Source of the DNA: Pseudomonas parasichuanensis | GTDB lineage: Bacteria > Pseudomonadota > Gammaproteobacteria > Pseudomonadales > Pseudomonadaceae | DNA: 64,000 nucleotides | Reading direction: 5' to 3' | NCBI RefSeq assembly: GCF_021601385.1 | Contig: NZ_BQHO01000034.1 | Coordinates: 1-64,000 of the forward strand | In this document: positions 39,972-48,054 of the stretch, piece by piece | Position numbering within the stretch: the first letter of the stretch is position 1 | How the letters are laid out: every line of letters starts with the position of its first letter | The notes under the pieces: generated by a model | What the model was told of the DNA's origin: nothing | Databases searched by the model: none | What the model saw: only the letters and a program-made list of their open reading frames with translations | Position numbers and translations under genes: made by a program

Positions 39972-42900
39972 TCAACCCACCTCTGCCCCAAGCCGCCGAT
40001 CCGCCTCCACCAACTGCTGCTGGCGCAACGTCGTCACCCGATGATCCCGCGCCAGCCAGGCATAGACCGCAGGCAGCACAAACAAGGTGAGCAAAGTACC
40101 AACCAGCATGCCGCAGACGATCACCACCCCCAACCCAAAGCGACTGTTGGCCCCCGCCCCGCTGGCGAACAGCAGCGGGATCACCCCAAAGGTCATCGCG
40201 GCCGTGGTCATCAGCACCGGCCGCAGGCGGATCTTCGCGGCATGCAGGATGGCCGACGCGCGGTCGAGGTTGTCCCGCACCTGGATCTCGTTGGCAAACT
40301 CCACCATCAAGATGCCGTGCTTGCTGATCAGGCCGATCAGCGTCACCAGGCCAATCTGGGTATAGATGTTGAGCGTGGCCCAGCCCAGCGCCAGGGGCAG
40401 CAGCGCCCCGCAGATCGACAGCGGCACGGTCACCAGGATGATCAGCGGGTCCACCAGGCTCTCGTACTGCGCGGCGAGCACCAGATAGATCACCACCAGG
40501 GCCGCAAGAAACGCCCCCATCAAGGCGAAGCCTTCCTGCACATACTGGCGTGACTCCGACTGCCAGTCGTGGCTGAAGCCCGGCGGCAGCTCGCCGGCCA
40601 GCTGTTCGAGAAACGCCACCGCGTTGCCCATCGAGACACCCGGCGCGGGGATCGCCTGCAGGGTGCTGGCGTTCTGCTGATCGAACTGCAGCAGACGGTT
40701 CGGCGCGACGTCGATGTCCAGCCTCACCACAGTGGACAGCGGCACCAGGCTGCCGCCTTCGGCACGCACGTATTGCCGGTTCAGCGCCGCGGGCGTCAAG
40801 CGTTGGTCCTGCACACTCTGCGCGATCACATCGTAGGAGCGCCCGAGCAAGGCAAAGCGGTTGAGGTACTGCTCACCCACCAGCACGCCCAGCGACTCGC
40901 CGATGTCCTGCATGCGGATGCCCAGGCTGGCAGCCTTGGCCCGGTCGATGCTCACCTTGACCACCGGGTTGTTGTAGTCGAGGTCGCTGTCCACCACGCT
41001 GAACAGGCCGCTGTCCCGGGCCCGCTGCTTGAAGGTTTCCATGGTCTGGTACAGCACCGGGTAGTCCTGCGCGCTGCGCATGACCATCTGCACCGGTAAT
41101 CCACCGCTGGAGCCCGGCAGCGACGCCACCTGAAACACGAAGATACTGCTGCCCTCGATGTCCGCGACAGCCTGCTGCAACTGCGCCTGCACTTGCGCGG
41201 CAGAGCGCTCGCGCGCCTCCCAGGCACTGAGGTTGATGCCGCCAAAGCTCGCCGCCGGGCCATCGGTGCCATTGATGATCCAGGTATCGGTGGTTTCCGC
41301 CATCGACTTCATCACCTGGTCGAGCTTGAGGGCAAAGCGCTCGACATAGTCCAGGCTCGCATGTTGCGGTGACTTGATGGCCGTCAGCACCGCCGCCTGG
41401 TCCTCCGGCGGGGCCAACTCGCGCTGTGGCAGCAGGTACAGCCAGGGCAGGCTCAGGCACAGCAGCAGCGCCACCCCACCGCCGATCCAGCGCCGCGCCA
41501 GGGTGAACGCCAGCACCCGCGCGTAGGCCCCGGTCAGTACCCCGAAAAACCGGTCGGCCCGGTTCGCGCCCGCCCCGTGCTGGCGGGCGGGTTGCAACAG
41601 CAGCGAGCTCATCACCGGCGACAGGGTCAGCGCCACCACGCCGGACACCATCACCGCCCCGGCCAGGGTCAGGGCAAACTCGCGGAACAGTGTGCCGGTC
41701 AACCCGCCCATCATCCCGATCGGCGCATACACGGCCGCCAGGGTCAGGGTCATGGCGATCACGGGACCTGCGATCTCCCGCGCACCGGCCAGGGCCGCGG
41801 CAACCGGCGTCTGGCCTTCTTCGATATGCCGATGCACGTTTTCCACCACCACGATCGCATCGTCCACCACCAGGCCGATGGCCAGGACCATCGCCAACAA
41901 GGTCAGCAGGTTCAGGCTGAAGCCGAACAACAGCATCAGCCCCGCCGCCCCGAGCATCGACAGCGGGATGGCCACCACCGCGATCACCACGCTGCGCAGC
42001 GAACCCAGGCACAACCAGATCACCAGCACGACGATCAACATGGCCTCGACCAGCGTGCGCAGCACCTCGTCAATCGAGGCGTCGATAAAGCGCGCGGTCT
42101 CATAGGCCAGCGCCACCGTCACGCCAGGCGGCAGGGTTTGCTGGATCTGCGGCAGCAACTGGCGGATGCCTTCGACGATCACCAGCGGGTTGCCCGACGG
42201 CGTGGGGAACAAGCCCAGGTGCACCGCCGGCTTGCCGTCCATGGTCGCGCTGGTCTGGGTGGCCGCCGCGTCCAGTTCGACAGTGCCCACATCCCGCAGG
42301 CGCACCAGGTCCGTGCCATCGTTGCGGATGACCAGGTCACGGAAACCCTCGACCCGGGTCAGGTCGGTATCGACCTGGATATCGGCCAGCACGTACTGCC
42401 CGCGCACCTGCCCCGGCGTCGCCTGGTAGTTGTTGGCGCGCACCGCCTGCGCCACATCGGCGGCCGTCACCCCACGCCCGGCCATCCGCTCGCTGTCCAG
42501 CCACAGGCGCATGGCCAGGCGTCGCCCGCCGAAGGACTGCACCTTGGCCACGCCGTCGATGCCCGAGAACTGCGGCTCGACCACCCGCGCCAGGTAGTCG
42601 CTCAGCTCGGGGATCGACAGGCTGTCGCTGGCAAAGCCCACATAGGCCACCGCCGTCGAATCGCCCGCCGACAGCTCCACCACCGGGTCATAGGCCTTTT
42701 CCGGCAAGCGGTAGCGCACCTGGTTGACCTTGGCCATGGTCTCGGCCAGCGCCTGGGCCGGGTCACGGTTGAGCACCATGCGCAGGGTGATCAGGCTGCG
42801 CCCCTGCTGGGACGACGAGGTCATGTAGTCGACGCCCTCTACCGACGAGGCCGCCTGGGTGATCGGCTGGGTGACAAAGCCCTGCATCAGCTCGGCGGAA

Positions 42901-43061
42901 GCGCCGGGGTATTCGGTGCTGATGGAGATGGTCGAACTGGCCAGCAGCGGGTACTGGCGGATCGGCAGCTTGCCCATGGCAAACAGCCCCATCAGGATAA
43001 TCAGGCTGCTGACCACCAGCGCCAGCACCGGGCGGCGCACGAAGAGATCGGTGAACCTCAC
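39972..43061 (-). CDS. HAE1-family RND multidrug efflux pump (MexI-like)
   Basis: Inner-membrane drug/proton antiporter of 1029 residues with 12 helices and two large periplasmic loops. The N-terminus FTDLFVRRPVLALVVSSLII and the proton-relay helix 4 with AIGLVVDDAIVVVENVHRHI (Asp-Asp pair) are typical, as is the second-half GLISKHGILMVEFANEIQ. Its length equals that of MexI as I remember it. It overlaps the adaptor gene by four bases. No outer-membrane factor gene follows, so it would use a TolC-like channel encoded elsewhere. Control by SoxR is indicated by the shared promoter region. Confidence 0.92.
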   Translation of the reverse strand: MRFTDLFVRRPVLALVVSSLIILMGLFAMGKLPIRQYPLLASSTISISTEYPGASAELMQGFVTQPITQAASSVEGVDYMTSSSQQGRSLITLRMVLNRDPAQALAETMAKVNQVRYRLPEKAYDPVVELSAGDSTAVAYVGFASDSLSIPELSDYLARVVEPQFSGIDGVAKVQSFGGRRLAMRLWLDSERMAGRGVTAADVAQAVRANNYQATPGQVRGQYVLADIQVDTDLTRVEGFRDLVIRNDGTDLVRLRDVGTVELDAAATQTSATMDGKPAVHLGLFPTPSGNPLVIVEGIRQLLPQIQQTLPPGVTVALAYETARFIDASIDEVLRTLVEAMLIVVLVIWLCLGSLRSVVIAVVAIPLSMLGAAGLMLLFGFSLNLLTLLAMVLAIGLVVDDAIVVVENVHRHIEEGQTPVAAALAGAREIAGPVIAMTLTLAAVYAPIGMMGGLTGTLFREFALTLAGAVMVSGVVALTLSPVMSSLLLQPARQHGAGANRADRFFGVLTGAYARVLAFTLARRWIGGGVALLLCLSLPWLYLLPQRELAPPEDQAAVLTAIKSPQHASLDYVERFALKLDQVMKSMAETTDTWIINGTDGPAASFGGINLSAWEARERSAAQVQAQLQQAVADIEGSSIFVFQVASLPGSSGGLPVQMVMRSAQDYPVLYQTMETFKQRARDSGLFSVVDSDLDYNNPVVKVSIDRAKAASLGIRMQDIGESLGVLVGEQYLNRFALLGRSYDVIAQSVQDQRLTPAALNRQYVRAEGGSLVPLSTVVRLDIDVAPNRLLQFDQQNASTLQAIPAPGVSMGNAVAFLEQLAGELPPGFSHDWQSESRQYVQEGFALMGAFLAALVVIYLVLAAQYESLVDPLIILVTVPLSICGALLPLALGWATLNIYTQIGLVTLIGLISKHGILMVEFANEIQVRDNLDRASAILHAAKIRLRPVLMTTAAMTFGVIPLLFASGAGANSRFGLGVVIVCGMLVGTLLTLFVLPAVYAWLARDHRVTTLRQQQLVEADRRLGAEVG

Positions 43062-44152
43062 GATTGCCGGCTCCCGTCCACGCCCTGCAGGCTGTCCTGG
43101 GCCACCGGCTCGACCTGCATGCCGTCGCCCAGTTTCAACTGGCCGGAGACCACCACCCGGTCCCCTGGCGCGAGGCCAGAGAGGATCTCCACGCGGCCCT
43201 GCCAGCGCTCGCCGGTGGTGACCCGCACCCGGTTGACACGGGTGCCGTGCACCGGGTCCTGGGTGGCGATGAACACCGTCTGCCCGTAGGCGGTGTAGGT
43301 AATCGCGGTTTCCGGCACGGCCAGCACCCTCGACGGCTGCGCCGCCTCCAGGCGCACGCCGCTGTACATGCCCGGCTGTAACTGCCCGTCCGGGTTGGCC
43401 AGGGTGGCCTGCACCTGGGCCTGGCGCGCCTTGCTGACCACGGGGTCGACAGCGACCACCCGCGCCTGGAAATCACGCCCCGGCACGGCATCCACGCTCA
43501 GTGTCAGCAGTTGCCCGACGCGCACGCCAGGCGTGGCCTCCTCGCCCAGCGAGAAGTTGACCTGCAGCTGACGGGCATCCGCCAGGCTGGCGATGGTCTC
43601 GCCGGGCCCCAGGTACTGGCCCTGATGCACCCGGCGAATGCCGATCCTGCCGGCGAAGGGTGCGCGTATGGCTTTCTGCGCGATCAGCGCTTCGACATGC
43701 TGCAGCTCGCCGCTGGCCACATCCACCGCGGTCGCCGCGTTGTCGAACAACTCCTGGGAGACCGCATTCATCACCCGCAGCTTGCGCGCCCGCTGCAGCA
43801 CCACTTCGGCATTGCGCAGCTTGGCACGCAACTGCAGGCGCAGGGCCTGCTCCGGGGCATCGTTGAGTTGCACCAGCAACTGCCCGGCGCTGACTGCCTG
43901 CCCGGACTCGAAGGCGATGCGCGTGACGCGCCCCGCCGCCTCCGCCGCCACCTGCACCTGATTGACCGCCTCCAGCTCCCCCGAGGCAAAACGCTGGCGC
44001 GCCAGCTCGACCTGCTCGGCCGTGGCCAGGGCAACCTTGGTCGCAGGCCAAGCCGCCACAGACTGGGCCGCCGAACCGCTGCGCGTGAGGGTGTATGCAC
44101 CGGCCAGCACGCAGGCCACCACAGCCCAGGCCAATAGGGTCCTCTTGTTCAT
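43058..44152 (-). CDS. RND efflux periplasmic adaptor (MexH-like)
   Basis: Membrane-fusion protein of 364 residues. An N-terminal anchor ([17 protein letters not shown]) is followed by the lipoyl-like halves ([20 protein letters not shown] and [20 protein letters not shown]), a hairpin of two helices between (about 100-150), and the beta-barrel with the conserved [21 protein letters not shown] seven bases upstream supports the ATG. It is first in the two-gene pump operon and starts 50 bases downstream of the SoxR-type -10 element. Confidence 0.92.
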   Translation of the reverse strand: MNKRTLLAWAVVACVLAGAYTLTRSGSAAQSVAAWPATKVALATAEQVELARQRFASGELEAVNQVQVAAEAAGRVTRIAFESGQAVSAGQLLVQLNDAPEQALRLQLRAKLRNAEVVLQRARKLRVMNAVSQELFDNAATAVDVASGELQHVEALIAQKAIRAPFAGRIGIRRVHQGQYLGPGETIASLADARQLQVNFSLGEEATPGVRVGQLLTLSVDAVPGRDFQARVVAVDPVVSKARQAQVQATLANPDGQLQPGMYSGVRLEAAQPSRVLAVPETAITYTAYGQTVFIATQDPVHGTRVNRVRVTTGERWQGRVEILSGLAPGDRVVVSGQLKLGDGMQVEPVAQDSLQGVDGSRQS

Positions 44153-44201
44153 CCATGGCTCCGATCATCAGGGGAAACGATTGCAGGAAAGATCGGACGG
44201 G

Positions 44202-44232
44202 ACTATAAGAGCTCAACTTAACTTGAGGTCAA
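44202..44232 (-). promoter_or_regulatory. SoxR-type promoter/operator for the RND operon
   Basis: On the minus strand: -35 TTGACC (44232-44227), a 19-bp spacer, and -10 TATAGT (44207-44202). The spacer holds the near-palindrome CTCAAGTTAAGTTGAG, which agrees with the SoxR box (CCTCAAGT..ACTTGAGG type). A 19-bp spacer is the hallmark of promoters activated by MerR-family regulators. The divergent soxR gene begins six bases from its outer edge, so SoxR binding here would also cover the soxR start region. Confidence 0.88.
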
Positions 44233-44237
44233 CAGGC

Positions 44238-44720
44238 GTGGCAGCTAATTCAACTACCGACAGTTCACGGTTGCTTACCGTGGGAGAAGTCACCCGGCGC
44301 AGTGGCGTACCCGTGTCTACGCTGCACTTCTACGAGACCAAGGGGCTGATCGCCAGCACCCGCACGGCGGGCAACCAGCGGCGCTTCCCGGCGCTGGTGC
44401 TGCGCACCATCGCCATCATCAAGGTGGCGCAACGCACCGGTATTCCCCTTGAGGAAATCAAGCGCGCCCTGGGCCGCTACGCCCCCAACAGCAAGCTCAC
44501 CGCCGCCCAGTGGGGCGAAATGTCATCGGCCTGGCGAGAAGACCTGAACGCGCGTATCCGCACGCTGGAAGCCCTGCGTGACAGCCTCGACAATTGCATC
44601 GGTTGCGGTTGCCTGTCGCTGGAGGATTGTCCATTGCGTAACCCGGGTGATGTGTTGGGCCAGGAAGGTGCCGGCCCCAGGATCCTCGAGAGCGGCAGCC
44701 GGACAGCTGGCGAGCCTTGA
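44238..44720 (+). CDS. soxR: Redox-sensitive transcriptional activator SoxR
   Basis: MerR-family regulator of 160 residues. The winged-helix DNA-binding part reads [20 protein letters not shown] and [21 protein letters not shown] dimerisation helix leads to the [2Fe-2S] ligand cluster [17 protein letters not shown], with all four cysteines (CxxCxCx5C) present. Oxidation by redox-cycling compounds makes SoxR activate its target promoter; in pseudomonads its targets are efflux pumps and small enzymes, as here. The start is GTG at 44238 with GAGG nine bases upstream, inside the tail of the operator region. Confidence 0.95.
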   Translation: MAANSTTDSSRLLTVGEVTRRSGVPVSTLHFYETKGLIASTRTAGNQRRFPALVLRTIAIIKVAQRTGIPLEEIKRALGRYAPNSKLTAAQWGEMSSAWREDLNARIRTLEALRDSLDNCIGCGCLSLEDCPLRNPGDVLGQEGAGPRILESGSRTAGEP

Positions 44721-44754
44721 TTCCGAAAGCGTCCACACGCATCTGGAGATTCCT

Positions 44755-45525
44755 GTGAGTCTGATCACTGATCCCCTTGAGTCAGCCAGCGTCCTAGTCT
44801 GCGGCGCCAGCCAGGGCATCGGCCTGGCACTGTGCACGCAGTTGCTGGCACGCGATGACGTGGTGCAAGTCTTTGCCGTTTCGCGCCAGGCAAGCCGATC
44901 ACCAGAGCTGGCAGCCCTGGCCCAGCAACACGGCCAACGCCTGACCCGCATCGACTGCGACGCCCGCGACGAACAAGCGCTGGAAAGGTTGGCGCGGCAA
45001 GTGGGCGCCATCTGCCAGCACCTGCACCTGGTGCTCTGCACCTTGGGCGTACTGCACGACGCACCGGCACGGGCAGAGAAGTCCCTGGCACAACTGGACC
45101 TCGCCAGCCTGCAAGCGAGTTTCGCCACCAACACCTTCGCCCCGATCCTGCTGCTCAAGCACTTGCTGCCGTTGCTGCGCCAGCAGCCCACCACCTTCGC
45201 CGCGCTGTCGGCGCGGGTCGGGTCGATTGGCGACAACCGCCTGGGTGGCTGGTACAGCTACCGGGCCGGCAAGGCGGCGCTCAACCAGCTGTTGCGGACC
45301 GCCAGTATCGAGCTCAGGCGGCTGAACCCGGCCTCGACAGTGCTGGCGATTCACCCCGGTACCACAGATACCCGGCTGTCACGGCCGTTTCAGACCAATG
45401 TTGCGCCGGGCAAGCTGTTCGAGCCGGCCTTCGCCGCGCGATGCATCCTGGATTTGGTTGCCCAGCACGGCCCAGAACACAGCGGTACATTCTGGGCCTG
45501 GGACGGTCGGTCAATCGACTGGTGA
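44755..45525 (+). CDS. Short-chain dehydrogenase/reductase
   Basis: SDR-family protein of 256 residues. The nucleotide-binding Gly motif is VLVCGASQGIGLAL, and the second motif is LHLVLCTLGVLHD (in place of NNAG). The catalytic region has ALSARVGSIGDNRLGGWYSY followed by RAGKAALN, giving the Ser and the YxxxK pair as Y-R-A-G-K. The pattern is close to the C-factor (CsgA)-like group. It starts with GTG, with GGAG six bases upstream, 34 bases after soxR, so it is probably co-transcribed with soxR. Substrate unknown. Confidence 0.9.
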   Translation: MSLITDPLESASVLVCGASQGIGLALCTQLLARDDVVQVFAVSRQASRSPELAALAQQHGQRLTRIDCDARDEQALERLARQVGAICQHLHLVLCTLGVLHDAPARAEKSLAQLDLASLQASFATNTFAPILLLKHLLPLLRQQPTTFAALSARVGSIGDNRLGGWYSYRAGKAALNQLLRTASIELRRLNPASTVLAIHPGTTDTRLSRPFQTNVAPGKLFEPAFAARCILDLVAQHGPEHSGTFWAWDGRSIDW

Positions 45526-45592
45526 CTGATGCTCCTTGCGCAACTTGGACTTCACGCTGCACTCGCCATCATCCTCCTCACTGACCACCGGT

Positions 45593-45877
45593 ATGGGGGG
45601 TTGGGCTCCTGTGTTTGATGGGCATAACCAAATCGCATCGGGTCAAGTTTCCGGCATTGCCGATGTGGGGGTGACTGTTGGCGCCGATGAAATGAAAACG
45701 GAACAAATCCGTACCCCATCTGGATTGCACAACGTCAAAACTGAAGCGCCGAATGGCAATGGACAGCCATCCACAATCAAGCTAAACCAAAACATGAGCA
45801 GCGGTGGATCCAATCCGATGAGCACCATCTGGTTCAGCGATCACGACCTGCCCAGGACTATCCGCAGTTTGGATTGA
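45593..45877 (+). CDS. Possible small protein upstream of the CHAT operon
   Basis: Open frame of 94 codons (MGGWAPVFDGHNQIASGQVS ... RTIRSLD), hydrophilic, Gly/Ser/Asn-rich, with no match that I recognise and no clear ribosome site; a TTG at 45536 would extend it. It lies in the 465-base stretch between the SDR gene and the CHAT gene, where the base composition becomes less GC-rich. It could be a small member of the conflict operon or a chance frame. Nothing else is seen in this stretch. Confidence 0.35.
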   Translation: MGGWAPVFDGHNQIASGQVSGIADVGVTVGADEMKTEQIRTPSGLHNVKTEAPNGNGQPSTIKLNQNMSSGGSNPMSTIWFSDHDLPRTIRSLD

Positions 45878-45990
45878 CACCAAGCTCAGTCCGACCACCC
45901 GTCGAGCCTTGCCAACAACGTCGTAGGTGCAGGCAGAGTTGTCTCGTGAGTCATGTCTGACAACCTTGACTGTTGCAGCGGGTGAATACT

Positions 45991-48054
45991 ATGAGGAGCT
46001 ATTCCGAACTCGAGGTTGTGATTCTTCAGAATGAAGACCACAACTATCAGGTCAATGCCCGAAGACGCCTTAAAGAAGGCGACTGCATCACGCCCACCGC
46101 GCCGCTCGAGTTGAAAATAGACGACCCTCAGCTATTCAGCGGTGACCCTTTACTTGCCGGTCAGATACTGTCAACCGCATTATTTTCCAATAAAGATATT
46201 CGCGATGTGTTCATGGCTGCGCAGAATCACGCCAGCCAAGCCGGTGTGCCACTGCGTATACGTCTGCGTGTCGATCCAAGCACTTCAGCATTGCATAACC
46301 TACCATGGGAAACGCTGGTCCACCCCGCATACCCAGACCTTCCCTTATTGCGCAATGGTCACTGTGTATTCTCACGCTACTTGTTCACTCGTGAATTCAG
46401 GTTGCCAATGTTGCGCGCCAAACAGGACATCAAGGCATTGCTGGTGATTGCCAACCCTGGCGACCTGTCTCAAGTTTTTACCCCTATCGACGTGGACCGC
46501 GAGCTGGACATTGCCCGGCAGGCGCTATATCCGGTGCGTGCGATCACGCTCGCCGAACATGGCCGCACCACCTTGCCGGCAGTGATGGAGCAGCTACAGG
46601 AAGGTATCGATGTGCTCTACCTTATGTGCCACGGCATGATGGGGCCAAAAGGTCCAGCGCTCTGGCTTGAGGATGCGCAGGGCAGCGCCGACCTGGTGAC
46701 CGGTGAGGACTTTGCCTCCCGTATTGCCGCACTTGATCGACCGCCCAGCCTGATCGTGCTGTGCTCATGCCAAAGTGCTGCCGCAGGCTCACCCGCGCGC
46801 GATGCGCTGACAGCCATTGGCCCAATGCTGGCCAAAGAAGGTGTGCCTGCCGTTTTAGCGATGCAAGGCAAGTTTTCCATGGCAACCGCTGCCACCTTCA
46901 TGCCCATCTTCTTCAAAGAGCTTGCCGAGCATGGCGAAGTAGACCGAGCGGCTGCCAGTGCAAGGTCTCATGTGATGCACAGCCCGGACTGGTGGATGCC
47001 CGTCGTCTTCACCCGTCTTGACAGTGCACGTATCTGGTACCCACCCGGGTTTGGCGCCGGTGATGATGAACTTGACCCCTGGGACTCCATCGTCGACAAC
47101 CTGAACCAGGGCGAATGTACCCCAATCCTCGGGCCGACGATGCAGGAAACACTCTTCGGTTCACGACGGGAGTTGGCTGCGCTCTGGGGGGAGATGTATC
47201 GCTACCCGATGAGCGGGCGGGACATCGAAGACCTACCGCAAATCGCCCAGTACCTTGCTGTTACTCGGCAGGGGCCATTTCCCATTCGGGAATTGTGCAA
47301 GAGTGTCTACAAACGGATACTCGAGCGCTTCCCAAATGATGTGCCCGATGAGTTGCGCAGCCTGGACGCACGCGCCATCAAGAACTTGAATCGGCTGATC
47401 TCCACCGTAGGAAGCAACATACGAACGCGCGACCCAAGCGACCCCCATGCGGTACTGGCCCACTACCGCCTTCCACTCTATGTGACCACCGACCCAAGCG
47501 ACCTGCTCATCGATGCGTTGAGGGAGGCGGGAGCCAGTCCACGCGTGCGTCTATTACGCTGGAACGAACATGCGGAGCGTTGCGACGATCAATACGTTGC
47601 CGACAACCCCGTGCCGGCGAACCAGAAGCCTTCAGCCGAGTATCCAATTGTCGTCAAGCTGTTCGGCGACTTGAGCGAAACAGGTTCGCTGGTCATGACG
47701 GAAGACCAGTTCTTCGATTATTTGAGCAAAGCGACCTCCATGAAGGACGCGGTACCTCCCGTCGTCCGCTTCCGGCTCAGTTGCAGTGCATTACTGTTCA
47801 TTGGTTTTCAAGCCGACTCATGGGAGTTCCGCATCCTGTTTCGCAGCCTTCTGCAACTGGAAGGTCGTGACTTGCTCGCCGACTACGAGCACCTGTCTGT
47901 ACAGGTGGATCCGAACAGTATTCTCGACCCAGGGAGCGCGCGACGCTACATCGAACAATATCTGCAGACCAAGACCAAGCACCTGCGCCTTTATTGGGGA
48001 GATGTGCCGACATTCATCTGCGAGCTCAGAAGCCGTACTCAGAGGCGGTCATGA
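45991..48054 (+). CDS. CHAT protease fused to a degenerate SIR2-like domain
   Basis: Protein of 687 residues, first gene of a four-gene operon. The CHAT (caspase HetF-associated) domain occupies about 85-345; the dyad is His214 in VLYLMCHGMMG and Cys260 in LIVLCSCQSAAAG. From about 365 to 630 lies a SIR2_2-like domain, recognised by YPIVVKLFGDLSETGSLVMT, EDQFFDYL and LLFIGFQADSWEFRILF. Its NAD-site motifs are altered: GPT for GAG (381-383), TTD for TTN (499-501), and Phe558 where active members have the catalytic His of KLHG. So the protease looks active and the SIR2 part inactive. No signal peptide or helix. Its stop overlaps the next start by ATGA. A role as protease effector or signal relay controlled by the STAND partner is inference. 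Confidence 0.85.
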   Translation: MRSYSELEVVILQNEDHNYQVNARRRLKEGDCITPTAPLELKIDDPQLFSGDPLLAGQILSTALFSNKDIRDVFMAAQNHASQAGVPLRIRLRVDPSTSALHNLPWETLVHPAYPDLPLLRNGHCVFSRYLFTREFRLPMLRAKQDIKALLVIANPGDLSQVFTPIDVDRELDIARQALYPVRAITLAEHGRTTLPAVMEQLQEGIDVLYLMCHGMMGPKGPALWLEDAQGSADLVTGEDFASRIAALDRPPSLIVLCSCQSAAAGSPARDALTAIGPMLAKEGVPAVLAMQGKFSMATAATFMPIFFKELAEHGEVDRAAASARSHVMHSPDWWMPVVFTRLDSARIWYPPGFGAGDDELDPWDSIVDNLNQGECTPILGPTMQETLFGSRRELAALWGEMYRYPMSGRDIEDLPQIAQYLAVTRQGPFPIRELCKSVYKRILERFPNDVPDELRSLDARAIKNLNRLISTVGSNIRTRDPSDPHAVLAHYRLPLYVTTDPSDLLIDALREAGASPRVRLLRWNEHAERCDDQYVADNPVPANQKPSAEYPIVVKLFGDLSETGSLVMTEDQFFDYLSKATSMKDAVPPVVRFRLSCSALLFIGFQADSWEFRILFRSLLQLEGRDLLADYEHLSVQVDPNSILDPGSARRYIEQYLQTKTKHLRLYWGDVPTFICELRSRTQRRS

